From Lamellibrachia satsuma (lineage: Eukaryota; Annelida; Polychaeta; Sabellida; Siboglinidae): a stretch of DNA of 64,000 bases. The translations under genes and the position numbers were made by a program. Shown here one piece after another: positions 11,561-24,752 of the stretch. Below the pieces are notes generated by a model that had not been told where the DNA came from, made no database searches, and saw only the letters and a program-made list of their open reading frames with translations. How positions within the stretch are numbered: the first letter of the stretch is position 1; every line of letters begins with the position of its first letter. Location of the stretch: positions 178,501 through 242,500 of the forward strand of contig BSQZ01000122.1 of assembly GCA_033239005.1 (NCBI GenBank), in the 5' to 3' direction.

Positions 11561-12676
11561 AGATCGTATCAAGCTAAATGAAATAAACATACGGCGTAGC
11601 ACAGCGAATAACAGCGAATCAAAGCAAGATGGAAGCGAATTCAAAACAGTACAACTAACTTCGACAATTCTCAAACCCGGTATGAACTGCGTGGGCTAGC
11701 TATCCTATGATGCCCTGCAGTGGACGCTTCCACATGCTTGGCGTAGGGATGTTAGGATGTAACCGGGTTTGGATTATAGCACCATCCATCACAAAATATA
11801 AAATTACTTCTGGCTATGCCATAAGTTGTAATTTTTCTCCAAGAACTGCACCTAGCGAACACAAAAATAATAACGTTAATGTCACAAACGTTCATCACAC
11901 AAATTTCAAATAATACAATTTTATGTCACAAACTTTCAAATCATAACACCAACTTTCAAAACACTGCATAACAACAAAACAACAAAATTACCAAAGTAGA
12001 AAAGCAACGAAACAGCAAAACAGTAAAACAACAAGTGGCGAAACAACGAAGTAGTGAAACAGTGAGACAGATAATGAAACATCTAAGCAACAATGCAGCG
12101 AAGTGGCTAAACAAAGAATTAGTGAAACAGCCAAACAGCAAACAACAGCTTTCTGACAATGAACATCTTCTAGCCATATTGATTATTATTACATACGACG
12201 TGCTAAATGCCATAAAACAACGCGGAAAGTTTCCGTCAGGGGGTGGACCAAAGTTGTTCGCTTAAGGGTAGCAATTTGATGTCGCCCATTCATGAGTGCA
12301 ACTAATGCCAAAAACAGTCAACCAGGGGGCGCTAACTGCCACTGCGATGGCGCCGCCGTGCGTAGCCAGGTGCCCGCTTGTGGCTCCGTGCTCCACATGA
12401 CATTTAGGACTTTTTGCAAAGTCGTTCGCCTAAGGCTAGCACTTTTCTGTGATGGTGTCTTTTTGCTACGCTTTCAATGAAATCATTGAAATAGGCCACA
12501 TACACTATCCCCTAGATGTCGCCCCTTCAAGAAGCGGCAACGGGGAGCGATAAGTGATGTTTTAACGCGCAAATGAGTTCGGTTACTAAGCGTTAGAGGC
12601 ACTGTTTGACGCCTCATATCGAGAGTGGTTCACACTCTGTATGGTTAATATTTCCATCTTTGTTCGACAGGAAGAA
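11561..12676. other. intergenic with a short direct repeat
   Basis: No gene recognised. The motif aagttgttcgcttaagggtagca (12251-12273) recurs as aagtcgttcgcctaaggctagca (about 12419-12441). The word gatgtcgccc follows the first copy at 12279 and reappears at 12515. An AAC-rich low-complexity stretch at 11960-12130 explains the ORF at 12035-12265. Confidence 0.5.
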
Positions 12677-12896
12677 AAGCATAACAGTAAATAAGTCTAA
12701 ATAACTGCCTTTGTTGTATTTTAAACACATCGCCAATTGGTATATGAGAGGCCACTGGTACAAGGAGGCGAAGGAACGTAGACAGAGGCTCGTGGGCATC
12801 CGCACGTGGGAGGAGAAGCTGCCAGACTGCCCACAAAGTTAGCGTATCAAAATAGAGAGAGGGAGAGAGAGATGGAGGAGGGAGAGATATATATAT

Positions 12897-12927
<31 letters not shown>

Positions 12928-12931
12928 AGGG

Positions 12932-12970
<39 letters not shown>

Positions 12971-13190
12971 CGGGGGGAGAGATAGCGAGAGAGAGATTGT
13001 GGAGTGACGGTTACACCATCTTGGGATCGAGTGTCTCACACTCAATGCGGCCACAATTCAGCTATTGTTTCGTTCATTGTCAAAGATTACAGTAAATAAG
13101 TCAAAATAACTGCATTTGTGCTTTTTATACACTTCGCCAATTGATAGACCAGAAGCCACTGGAGCAAGGAGGCGAACACTGTGAAGAGGA
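12677..13190. repeat. ~105-bp direct repeat flanking a (GA)n tract
   Basis: The segment 12677-12787 (acagtaaataagtc...ggaggcgaa) recurs at about 13085-13190 at roughly 80% identity. Between them 12853-12995 is purine-rich: runs of gagaga with an internal tatatatata. The minus ORF of Ser-Leu repeats is an artefact of the tract. Confidence 0.85.
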
Positions 13191-13649
13191 TGTAGCCTGT
13201 ATTACAGGGACAGCATATCTTACATACAGGTGAGTCGTGGGGTTTTTAGCCGGGCACACGTCTTCCCAGCCTGTGCTATGCGACCAAATAGATCCGTGCA
13301 TGGAGGTGTTTAGCCTGAGAGAGATTGTGACTTTTCATTGGATATCATCACTACTCCGACCTTTTGAAAAAATATTCTTGTTCCGCACAGCAAGTCCACG
13401 ACTCAAGTGCTGATGTATTCGATTATGTATATACGAACTTCAGGTGGATGGATGCTAAGTAAATCATCACATAAATAAATATTAACAAACTCAGTAATTT
13501 GTTCATTTGAACTATTTATTGATATCCGTTAGACTCGTTGTTAAACACTGGGAATTGCAAAATATGTAAAATGATCACCGCTTTGTCGAAAATGAAGACT
13601 AAAGAGCCGTCAAAATATGTCCATGGTACAGTTCGCTTTAAAAAATAAC

Positions 13650-13860
13650 ATCCAGCAATGAAGTAACTGCAGGGAACTGCCAGGGTACACCACTCTTTCA
13701 AATAATGTACCACCAACTATTAAATAAATGCTGGGGACTGCCGGGGTACACAACTCTTTCAAATAATGCACCACCAACTATTAAATAAATGCTGGGAACT
13801 GCCAGGGCACACCGCCTTTCAAGAAATTAACAACAAGCTATTAAATAAACACAGGCAATA
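13650..13860. repeat. ~61-bp tandem repeat, 3 copies
   Basis: ctttcaaataatg recurs at 13694 and 13755 and as ctttcaagaaatt at 13815. Each is preceded by aactgccagggtacac and followed by ccaccaactattaaataaa or a variant. Confidence 0.85.
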
Positions 13861-14524
13861 GCCAACAATATCCTAACATGGACACATTGCCAGACGAATA
13901 ATTACTCTCCACTTATCAGTTAAGCGCTAAGTACTATTAGTTGCATTATTAAGTATCTAAAATATCATAGTTTAATCTGAGCTTTTGTCCAGTTGGCTAT
14001 TTTGTTAAAATTACGTCATCGGTCGATGTACATAGACGCGCAATGACACCTGATCGTGAGCTGCGAACAGTAGTATGCACTAAGATGAAAATGTATGAAT
14101 GTTTTCTTAATATCAAGGAAACATAAACCGTCTGCTCTAAGATCACTGGTATTGCGAGTCTGAAAGTCATTAATGTTGAATATAACAACAATTTTATAAT
14201 TTTACAAAACGTGTCACCACGTTGTAGTTAAAATTATAATTTTGGTACAACTTACTAACATATTCGGTCATCAATATTTAGACTTTTATGTCGTTTATAA
14301 TCCATTTTGTTAGTAGCTTTCACACTTTCATATGTTACATAAGTCCGATGATTAATTAATAAATAAGTAATTGTACACTGCTAGTTTACTTGTATGTTTA
14401 ATGCACGACATGTGTGTATATGAATATACTTAATTGGAATGTATGTATATATTAGAACTTATTTGTCGGAAATAAGCATGTTTTTAATAGTATTGTTATT
14501 TACAAACAATCCGTTGACATTCCA
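13861..14524. other. AT-rich intergenic DNA
   Basis: No coding or RNA feature recognised. Confidence 0.4.
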
Positions 14525-14700
14525 TGTACTCGCCCTCTAGCGATTACAAATACGATATTAATAGACGTGTCTGTTAAGTGATGCCATCTAACGATAGCTC
14601 TAACGACACATTCAAACCATGTTTTTGCGCCTAGTTATAACCGGGTTCACGGACACATTTTGTGCGAACTAGGTGTTACCATCAATTTCAAACGCTTACT
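14525..14700 (+). repeat. dispersed repeat, copy 1 (cgccctctagcgattaca)
   Basis: This segment matches the complement of 41290-41465 along most of its length: gccctctagcgattaca, ttaagtgatgccatctaacg, acattcaaacca, then a gggttcac word and ttacc-tcaattcaa(a/t)cgc. The pair shows a dispersed element of at least 175 bp. No terminal repeat or coding region identifies its class. Confidence 0.75.
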
Positions 14701-15670
14701 CAATCAGAACCTTTATTCGCTTTAAGTGCTTTCCATTCACTGAGGTTCATGAATTGAGGTCACGGCTGCGTCCAAGGCAATGACGGATGCTGCGTTAACG
14801 TTTTCGTGTTTCTATATTCACGAGAAACAAACCGGACCGAATGATCAGACGTTAGAACACGGTGTCAATACAACAACAACAACAATAAATGTGGCTATGG
14901 TCTATGCCCAACCATTAAACTATTCAGAATCCGACGACGACATACATATATGGCCGACGTCGATTCTATGAACAATAAAGCCAAAGGTTTTTAAATCAAA
15001 ATTAAATCAATTACTTAATCGTAGGCAATCTCGAAAAAAACATATTCATATGTTATAGTCTATGTCGTGAAATTCCTCACGCAGTTAATTAGTCGTAGAC
15101 TAGTTCGTCGCTTTTAAAACTGGTGTAAACACTGACACAACATCACAGGTTTAAAACAAACGCACAAATTACAACTTCTGTCGACACCATCTGCATGATG
15201 AAAAGTCTGCCTATGGCCAATGGTGAATCTGTGGTTCGGATTGATATTGTTTAGGCTAAAAAAAATAGTTCGATTGCACACCATTCATTGCACAACACTT
15301 TTTAAAGAAAAAACTCTATGGTCTGACAACTTGAGAGAGAAGCCTATTTCGCTATAATAAATTCTACCGCTATGTTCCGCTAACGTGCTTGTAAAAGAAA
15401 AAAAAACACGAAACAGATGGTATTTCAGTAGCATTTTATATGTTCTCAGAGGGTGCCTGCTTCGAGTACATCAACTAATTCAAGAGCATTTTATCAATTC
15501 TGGTAAGTGCGTCATACATAGGAAAACATACACAATAAATATCGATACAACATATATGTACGAAAGTTTCACATAATTAACCCAACTGAGCTGATGCGCT
15601 ACAAACTGTGTCTACCAGGTTATGGACGCTTCGTAATGGGCTTTATTTAATAAATGCATACGGGCGTATT
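14701..15670. other. intergenic, no gene recognised
   Basis: Plus-strand ORFs of 63 codons at 14780-14971 and 15385-15576 have no recognisable features or splice context. Confidence 0.4.
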
Positions 15671-15990
15671 TCCTGCGCTGTGTATGCCGGCGTTCATCAA
15701 TTTTAAAAATCACGATATCGGATGGTTTTGTGGATGTTCGTCTTAGCAAAATGGTGACCCTCCTCGCTTTCCGCTGCGATAGCGTCTTTCCGGCTGATCG
15801 TAGCCGTCAATCTTAATTTTCACGTCCTGGTCGTTCGACGTGAGGAACGTTTCTGTTATGCCGAAAATATTTACAGGTCGGGGATCCACCTTCAGTTCAT
15901 GCATTTTACTTGATACGTGATTGATGTTCCAGCTAGCTATAACCCGAATCCCGTTGTTTTTCCAATCGTGACGTTTCCATTTGAGATGTG
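15671..15990 (-). pseudogene. LINE family B fragment, minus strand (endonuclease start)
   Basis: Read on the minus strand this encodes NINHVSSKMHELK, FGITETFLTS and IDGYDQPERRYRSGKRGG, the beginning of a LINE endonuclease domain with the ITETF catalytic Glu motif. It is nearly identical to plus-strand LINE B at 21664-21775, then jumps to sequence matching 22084-22155, so about 310 bp are deleted relative to that copy. The fragment therefore has both truncation and internal deletion. Confidence 0.85.
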
Positions 15991-16081
15991 TGCGCCCTTA
16001 CTGCCAAATAGACATGTATGGGCGGACGTCGAACACAACGCGGCCGGCTGGCCATGCACACAATTGGCCCGCATGCCAACT

Positions 16082-16126
16082 GACCAATTGTTCTGTTGGT
16101 GGCACCCACCGACAGAACAATTGGTC
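16082..16126. repeat. near-perfect 20-bp hairpin
   Basis: gaccaattgttctgttggtg (16082-16101) pairs with 16107-16126 with one mismatch around a five-base loop. Additional caattgg and catgcc words extend the symmetry outward. It lies just before the first copy of the duplicated segment. Confidence 0.85.
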
Positions 16127-16169
16127 ACTTGGCAATTGGCATGCAACTTGACCAACTATTGAAGATTTA

Positions 16170-17490
16170 ACAATATTGCCATCCCAAACAACAAGTTGCA
16201 GAAGAGAACAAGTAATGCAAATATGCTGGTTGCTTTGATGAAAGTGCTTGATAGGTAACTGAACAGATCTTAAAAATAATGCGATATCGGAGAGGGAGCC
16301 AAACCAGCTATTTAAGAAGTTGCACTGAATGAGATAAACGAAGAGATCGAGTAACTTTGCCAAACAATTTTGCCCACATTGAAGTTTCAAGATATCATGG
16401 AGAGCAATATTATGATCAAGGGAATAGTCAAGTCTACTGATAAACAAGAGCAATTGGAATAGTTTTGGTAAGTGCAAAATATATATGCCGGCGAATATGA
16501 CGAAGGTCAAGAATATGATAAAAGCTGCAACGACGAGTTTTTGAAATGTGCTGTCTTAAATGTAAATATTTAGCTGTTGAAGAGTCAAAACAATTGCAGT
16601 CCATTTTGATATGTACATGTGGTTGGCTGAATGAGTCAATTGCACAATCTACTAAGACACAAAAATGGACTTTCATTGTCTCGATTTCTTGACAGATATG
16701 TAATTGAAGAATAAACTAATGACATTCCATTTATGTATGTTGGAAGTTAGCGATTTGGACTTGTTGAGTAACACTATCTTTAAGTCATGTAATTTTGCAC
16801 GGTTTACTTTTACGCACGCAAACTACACCAAATGAATTTTTTTAACACATCATGATACATAATTATTATAATATATAAATATTTAAGTAGTTCACACCCG
16901 AATATATGGCATACATGGACCACAATGGAAAGCAATTATGTTATGCTTTTTGGGCGTTGGTAAATAACAAACATATGGACTGACTCCCCACAAATCTTGT
17001 TTTTATCTTTTTTCCTGCCGTTCTGTTATTACTTCGTACTCTTGACGTTGGTGTTCCGCCGACTACTATCAATTCACCAACAGTTCACACAAAAGCAACG
17101 CTTTTTGTTGTTGGCAATACGTGTCTGTGGTCTAGCAAATGCCTCGCTAAAATGAGTGGTTGCCACGCTTCCAGAAACACCATCATTAAGAGTTATCAGA
17201 CAGTTTATAGTTTTGTTGTTCTCAGTTAACACAACGATATTTTTTTGGTAGCGATATGTTTGGCACAGTCGCGGGGAACGTTGATAAGCGTGCTGATCTT
17301 GAATGTATGAACATATATTCAATAAAACTTTGAACAGTTTTCTAATTCAGTGAGCTAACGTAGATTCGCAGCTTTTCCTCAGGGGTTGGTTAGGTATGGG
17401 GAATTTCGTCTTGACACGGAAAAAATTAAGACGAGCATTGGAACAGCATGACATTTCTACAACTCAAACGTTCTACCATCTCTTCTCTGT
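16170..17490 (+). repeat. long duplicated segment, copy 1
   Basis: Homologous in the same orientation to 20150-21080 over about 930 bp at roughly 75-80% identity. It includes gatgaaagtgcttg, gcgatatcggagag, ggactttcattgtctcgatt, gcaattttgcacggtttactttt, acagtcgcggggaacgttga and aggggttggttagg. Relative to copy 2 this copy has ~350 extra bases (16290-16640). On the minus strand 17074-17322 encodes 82 residues including IVVLTENNKTINCL and RIANNKKRCFC, and copy 2 keeps this frame open with many silent changes. No known family was recognised. Confidence 0.85.
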
Positions 17491-19020
17491 GAAGCATGGC
17501 ACGCCAAAACAACCGAACCGGCCTCATTCACTCTCAACAAAACGTGCACGAGCTGGTTCGACCATGTCTGGCGTCTTACGTTCTTGACAACAAACAGCCC
17601 AGACATTTTTGTGGAATGTGGTCATGAAGTGGGGGTAATTTGTGGAATGAACTTAGTGTAAGTAAAACTTTGATTTGGATTGTGTCTATGTATACTTCGC
17701 TGATATGTGTAGGATGAGCTAATTGGTTCAGACCTGAGGCTCACGCCGAATAGACCTGTCTACACAGGATCACTAGCTGGTCAGAGAAGACGAGGATGAC
17801 CGATAGTAAACTGACGTCAGTCGACAGTGATTTACAGCTGATCGACAGAAGATACAGCGACATTAGGATGTTAGCTGCTGATTTTGGGAAGTGGAGGGCT
17901 TTGATTGCTTCATGCGTCTCTAAAGAGTTCATATTAGACTTTTGTAAAAGTGGCTGTGAAAGTTTGATTCGGAATTGTTGATGGTCCAGTTTCTCACAAT
18001 CAGAAAAATTGCTAATATGGCCTCCAATGCAATAATGCACTGTAGGCTGCCATGTATATGCGGGAGCCGTTATGTTTAAGTATAATTAAGTTAAATTAAT
18101 GAAACCGTGCGAAATATTAACACGTATTTGTAGATTGCAAATACAAGTTAATTAATGTATGGTTTGCTTCATTTCGTTTAAAATGTTGACATTTGAAGTT
18201 GGGCCATGTTCCACACCGATACAACAAACATCTCCAGACACCAGTAAAACACACGTTCATTGTTAATTGAAGATACATTAGTGTTTCGCGATATTGGCTT
18301 TTGTCGCAAAGGCGCACAAAAAGGCGTCCAGACAATTATAAGGACACGCCCCTAACTTGAAAGCTAGAAAACTCCTATAAGACATGCGCACATGCATCTC
18401 CCCCTCCTGCCGTCTTAGCCTTCTGCATTTTATTCCAATTTAAGTCAAGTCAACTTATTGATATATAGCAACAAGGAAAAACGTTATTTGTGACTATGCG
18501 AATGTCAGTTATAACGCACATGGCAACAGCCGCACGCTACTCGTTCATGTTGAGGTGTCACGCATCGTTCTACGCCTATAGTTGGGATGCCAAAGGGCAA
18601 GTGTTCCCCAGTTAAATTTTGTTTTATTGTTCATTATTCATCTTTAGTATGTACACACACGCACGCACACACGCACGCACGTACCCACGTAAGCACGCAT
18701 TCTGACACACCTAGACACGCACGCACGCTGATATTATATATAATTCCAACAAAATCGATGACAATTACGAAAGAAATAAGATAAGATAAGATAACATACG
18801 TTTTATTACCAAGTAGCAAGTACAAGGAATTTGTAGTGTTGTGGCGTTAGCACAAACATACATTCATGCACCCAATCACACACGGAACTAAACATTACAT
18901 AAAGAAGCCTTCATAAATAAAAATATAATGTCGCATTTGGAACAAACTGCAGATTTTTAGAAGTTTAGTTCGTACTTGTACAAATATTGTACAAATATTG
19001 TAGAATTATGACTTCACAAT
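17491..19020. other. intergenic with small simple repeats
   Basis: No gene recognised. CA-rich acgcacac-type tract at 18655-18730; ataag pentamer run at 18776-18795. ORFs at 17741-18040 and 17796-17981 overlap each other on opposite strands and have no motif. Confidence 0.45.
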
Positions 19021-19377
19021 TATCGGTTGACGATTCCAACTAAGCTCTGCGACGTCTTGTCCACGAAGGACATTCAGTCAGTTGTGGTGGATGGGACAGC
19101 GACGTGGGCATTCCAATCTCGCTACGGACACCGTAAGCGTAAACGGATAGGCTGCAGTTTGAATAAGGTGGCAGTAGGGTGGGCAGTTGTACCCATACGC
19201 CTACTAGTCCGCCTGTGCAATTATAAAATACGTTTTTTAATAGTTTGTCGCTTGAATGTTCTTTTGCTTTGAACCATTAGGCAGCTTTTGGAGTGTTATT
19301 GTGGTATATGGGACTGTATGACAGGGAGTCTTCTTCTCTTCGAAATCTTACAGGATAGTTTCGTCTCCACACACAAA

Positions 19378-19770
19378 ACATGCAATTTAAGTGTGCTTAT
19401 ATATACAAGGACTGGTGGCAAGATGCTGAACCTGGCCCGTCTGCGTGCGAAAACCAATGTACGACAGATCCCGATTAGGAATATACTCTACGTTGATGAT
19501 GCAGCGCTAATACCCCACACTAAATAGGACCTCCAGAGATTCTCGTAGACCACCTTGCCCAGGCGTTCTCAGAATTTAGCTTCACCACAAGCCTGGAAAA
19601 AGACCCAGGTTAGGGGCCAAGAAGTCAGCGAAGCTCCAGCCTTCAGCATTGATGCTTGTATTCTGGAGGTGGTGGGTCAACCATCACCAGCATCCTGTCT
19701 CTCGATGTACATATCAACATTTCTTTGGTTTCGACGAAGTCCTAACACTGGAAACAAAAAGTAGATTATA
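19378..19770 (+). pseudogene. LINE family D reverse-transcriptase fragment
   Basis: The 79-codon frame ending at 19527 contains KMLNLARLRAKTNVRQIPIR and NILYVDDAALIPHT, a motif-C region (YVDD in place of the usual FADD) of non-LTR reverse transcriptases. After a stop, the frame from 19555 continues with KKTQVRGQEVSEAPAFSID and LEVVGQ, matching the usual downstream KKTQVMGQ..SIDG..LEVV pattern. Only motif C and its surroundings survive. It is a different family from A, B and C. Confidence 0.7.
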
Positions 19771-19789
19771 ATTAAAGTAGATTATAATT

Positions 19790-20135
19790 AGTGGGGCGCG
19801 ATAGCATACCGGTTAGAAGGCCGGACTCTCAATCGAGAGAACCCGGTTTCAAATCCCACTGCGGTCGCTTCGAACCTTTGGCAAGTTTGATCACCCCATG
19901 TTGCCACAGTTCACTCAGCTGTATAAATGAGTACCTGGCAATATAGACAGTGGTGGATATGTGAACGAATAGCCTTCGCGCAGCAATTGCAGCGTGGCTG
20001 AATACTTCCCAAAGAAGTTGAGATGGCCTTGGAATGAATAGGTCTGCCAGGGGGTGAAGTGTAAAGCGCTTTGAGCAGTCCTATGGACCGGATACAGCGC
20101 TATATAAGAACGTACCTTTTACCTTTATAATTAGA
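19790..20135 (+). mobile_element. tRNA-derived SINE, full-length copy
   Basis: The head ggggcgcgatagcataccggttagaagg...ggtttcaaatccc holds pol III A-box and B-box sequences typical of tRNA genes. A unique middle follows, then a tail aaagcgctttgagcagtcc...acagcgctatataagaacgt of the kind shared with LINE 3' ends. The word tataattag occurs just before the head and again right after the tail, a likely target-site duplication. A minus-strand copy lacking the tRNA head lies at 34745-34985. Transcription would be by pol III, and mobilisation depends on a LINE enzyme. Confidence 0.85.
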
Positions 20136-20149
20136 TGATCGAAGCTGTA

Positions 20150-21080
20150 TGGGCTGTCTTGCAGGAGTGAGCAGTTAATGTAAATATGTTGGTATATTGG
20201 ATGAAAGTGCTTGCTAGGTACGTGTACAGATCTTCAAAATAATGCGATATCGGAGAGATTCCCATGCAATGCTTTAAGATGTGGTACTGACTAACACACA
20301 AACACGGACTTTCATTGTCTCGATTCCTTGACAGATATGTTGTTGAAGAGTAGAAACAACGACAGTCCATTTATGCATGTTAGAAGTTAGCAATTTTGCA
20401 CGGTTTACTTTTAACGCAAAATACACCAAATGAAGGTTTTTTAAACACCGTAATCTATAATTATTATAATAAATAACCATTTACGTAGTTCACACCCAGT
20501 TATATGGCATATATGGACCACAGTGGAAAGCAATTCTATGGTATGCGGTTGGGAATCGTAAATAAAAGGACACACCTGGACTGGCTCACCACATATGTTG
20601 TTTTTATTCTTTCACAGCCGTTGTTTTATTCGTCTTGACGTTGGCCTGCCGCAGACTACGATCAATTCAACAGTAGTTTAAACAAAAGCAACGCTTTTTG
20701 CAGTTGGCAATTCTCGACTCTGGTCTAACAAATGCGTCACTGAAGTTAGGGGTTGTCACGCTTCTAGCAACACCATCATTTAAAGTTCTCAGACAATTTA
20801 TAGTTTTGTTGTTTTCAGTTAGCACAACGATATTTTCCCCCTTTCGTGGTACCGATAAGTTTAGTACAGTCGCGGGGAACGTTGAGAAGCGTGCTGCCTC
20901 TACATATCTTCAATATAGCGATGTGCGGTTTTCTTATTTAGTGAGCTTACGTTGTTTCGCAGCTTTTTTCCTCAGGGGTTGGTTAGGTGTGGGAAATTTT
21001 CTTTTGACACAGAACAAATAAAGTCGAGCATTGGAACATCATGAAATTTCTACAACTCAAGCGTTCTACCATCGCTCAAA
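20150..21080 (+). repeat. long duplicated segment, copy 2
   Basis: Direct-orientation homologue of 16170-17490; begins immediately downstream of the SINE and ends ~550 bp before LINE B. The ORF at 20698-21021 (+) is not conserved in copy 1, whereas the minus-strand frame (IVVLTENNKTINCL, DAFVRP, RIANCKKRCFC) is. Confidence 0.85.
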
Positions 21081-21599
21081 AGGTGCCCATAATACGGAGC
21101 CGTGACACTTGGTCTATGTGGCGTCGAAGTGGCGACATCATCTGTCATCAATCGTTCCGTCTGTACACCGAAACGTTCTTTCTGACTGTTTTGGTCAAAC
21201 CTTTTTAGCAATGCCTCCATCAGCCACGGTTTTGGGGTTACGTGTCCAGTTGTCCTTATCTACGTCCTGCTTTTGCAATATCTGCTGTCACTTTTATGCG
21301 ACAGGTGTTTCTCGGCATTTCCCTATTCCTTTTGCCCTGAGGGTTCAATGTGAGTCCGTGCCTCTCTTGTAAATTGTAATTTGTTGTGTTTGTTTCCTTA
21401 GATTATCCTTATTCTTCCTTCTAATATGACGTTCAACTGGTTCCTGATTTGTTTGTTTCTAACAGTGCGTCATTACTAATTATTTCTGGCCACAATATCC
21501 CCAGAATTTTCCACAGGCACGTTGTTTCGAAACATTGGATATTCTGTAGCATGGATTTTGTAGCACGCCATATCTTTTATCCATTATCCAGCATTAGCA

Positions 21600-23735
21600 C
21601 AAGTTTAACAGTTCATTTAAAAATGCGAATATTGGTTCGTATTGCAATATCAGTAAATGGTCTCGGCATAACAGAAACGTTCCTCACGTCGATCGACCAG
21701 GACGTGACAATTAAGATTGACGGCTACGATCAGCCGGAAAGACGCTATCGCAGCGGAAAGCGAGGAGGGTCACTGCTGTTTCGATAGCGTTGAACAATGT
21801 TCGTCGTCGTAACCTCAAATGCGATGACATATAATTACCATAGACTGAAAGCATGCCACATGCATGCACGTCTTTTCTTGGGTATTTTATTTACAGACCC
21901 CATAAAACTATGGTACGAACAGATCAAGAAATTGTTTCGAATATTGAAAACTCACTATGTCTGGGATCTGATGTCTATGTCCTGGGAGATGTGAATATGG
22001 ATTTGATGAAAGGCACAAACTACACGTTATATAATGACTTGGTCATGTTGGGACTAGACCAACTGATATGCGAAGTAAAATGCTTTTTTGCTAAGACGAA
22101 CATCCACAAAACTATCCGATATCGTGATTTTTAAAACTGATGAACGCCGGCATACAGAGCAGTTAAACCAATGCCAGTGGTCAATGATCAACATGGCGGA
22201 CGACGTTGACGAAAAGCTGGACCTAATCGATAAGTTGTGCATTTATGTGCTGAATGAACATGCCCCGACTGTTGAAAGGCGTGTCAAAACTATCAAGCAA
22301 TCTCCTTGGTTTAACGCAGTCAGGTGAACGCATATCTGGCAAGATTAATAATTGCCAGAGATCACCTGTTCAACCTCACAAAATGCGATCATCGCGCATC
22401 GGCGATGTATCAGATTGCCAAGAACCATGTTAGTCATTAAATTCGAAAGGCGAAACATGACCTATGAATCAAGTCATTTGAACAACATATACCATACATA
22501 GTTAACATATACAATGCATGTATCGACGTGGCGCATTTTTCAAAATCATGAAAGAAGGCCAGAGTGGTATCACTATACATAAGCGGAGACTCGAACAACG
22601 TCATGAATTACAAACCTATATATGTCCTACCAATTATATCGGAACTCCTAGAACTGCACGTGTACAACCATTTATACGCCTACCTGACATATTATAAATT
22701 ACTGCTTGACGAGCAATCCAGCTTTAGAGAAAATCGGTCATTTGAGAGCATATTGCTTAAGTTAACATACTTTTTCCTGAACAATATTGACAAAGGCAAC
22801 TTACGCGACATGGTGTTAGTCGACCCGAGAAAGACTTTTGACTTGGTTGACCATGAGTTAATTTTATTCAAACTGTTCCTATATGGTTGCCATGAAAACG
22901 AGCTGGCCTGGTTCCGGTCTTACCTTACCGAACGTTATCAGTGCGTGATATACGACAGTGTGCTGTCAGACCCACTTCCGGTAAATACAGGTGTGCCATC
23001 AGGTTCAATACTTGGACCTTTACTTTTTATCATATTCATGAACAATTCAGTTATCGAAAAATCACATATACGTTTTGATATGTATGCCGATGATTCGACG
23101 CTGTACACAACCGGCAAATGTTTTGCAGATATAAATCGGTCACTTACAACAAACTCAAATCCATTATACGAGTGTGTAGATGGTTACTGCATGATTTTGA
23201 ACGCAGATAAGACCGAATGCATGATACTAGGCACCAGAAAAAACTGCAATGTGCAAATGCGAATTTCAGTGTACGCAGCAACAAATATGTCGTGACACCA
23301 GTTAAGACGCACAAGCTGTTTGGATGCTGGAATGCACACGTGACAAAGTTGTGTTCTAAACTGCGTAGCCGAATGTACCTGTTCATTCAGGTGAAACGAT
23401 TGATGCCACTACATGCACGGAAGTTGTATTTTATAGGAATGGTGCAACCGATAATTGACTACGGGTGCGTGATATGGGGCAGCTGCGTTCAATCTTTGCT
23501 TGTGAATTTTCAAAAAATTATGAAGCAATATGCAGTATAATTCTAAATGTAAAAGACACATGACATGTTTCAATAGTAATACTATTTTGTAATCTAGGAT
23601 GGTTACCAATCGATGTGCGCATACGGTATTTTATTGCGATAGTAATGTATAACATCATACCCGGGCTTGCCCCAGCTTTCCTAACATATGTATTCATACT
23701 AAACAATAGTGTTTACGACCATCATATATATGATA
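21600..23735 (+). mobile_element. LINE family B (CR1/L2-like), decayed
   Basis: Plus-strand non-LTR element. Endonuclease pieces: LGITETFLTSIDQDVTIKID (about 21661) and VYVLGDVNMDL (about 21980). Linker with KTIKQSPWFNAVR (about 22290). Reverse transcriptase 22564-23295. Thumb with LMPLHARKLYFIGMVQPIID to 23540, then IRYFIAIVMYN and PGLAPAFLTYV to about 23710. At least four frameshifts. The 5' end is uncertain because nothing upstream of 21600 is recognisable as ORF1; AT-rich DNA follows. Confidence 0.85.
22564..23295 (+). pseudogene. LINE B reverse transcriptase core (243 codons)
   Basis: Copies element RNA into DNA at the nicked target. Visible motifs: YKPIYVLPIISELLE (fingers), VDPRKTFDLVDHELI (motif A, family DLRKAFD with Ala to Thr), NTGVPSGSILGPLLFIIFMN (motif B, the family GVPQGSILGP with Gln to Ser), FDMYADDSTLYTTG (motif C with intact YADD) and LNADKTECMILGT (motif D/E). 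The frame is open for 243 codons, so this is the best preserved reverse transcriptase in the window, but the flanking endonuclease and thumb are frameshifted. Confidence 0.85.

Positions 23736-24752
<1,017 letters not shown>

Noticed and set aside
15998..16510. 170-codon minus-strand ORF
   Set aside because: No recognisable domain; it runs through a hairpin and the part of duplicate 1 missing in copy 2, and the corresponding frame is not kept in copy 2.
19790..19870. Functional tRNA gene
   Set aside because: A and B boxes are present but the sequence continues into a SINE body and tail with target-site duplication; it is the SINE head.
20698..21021. 107-codon plus-strand ORF in duplicate 2
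   Set aside because: Not open in duplicate 1; the conserved frame is on the other strand.
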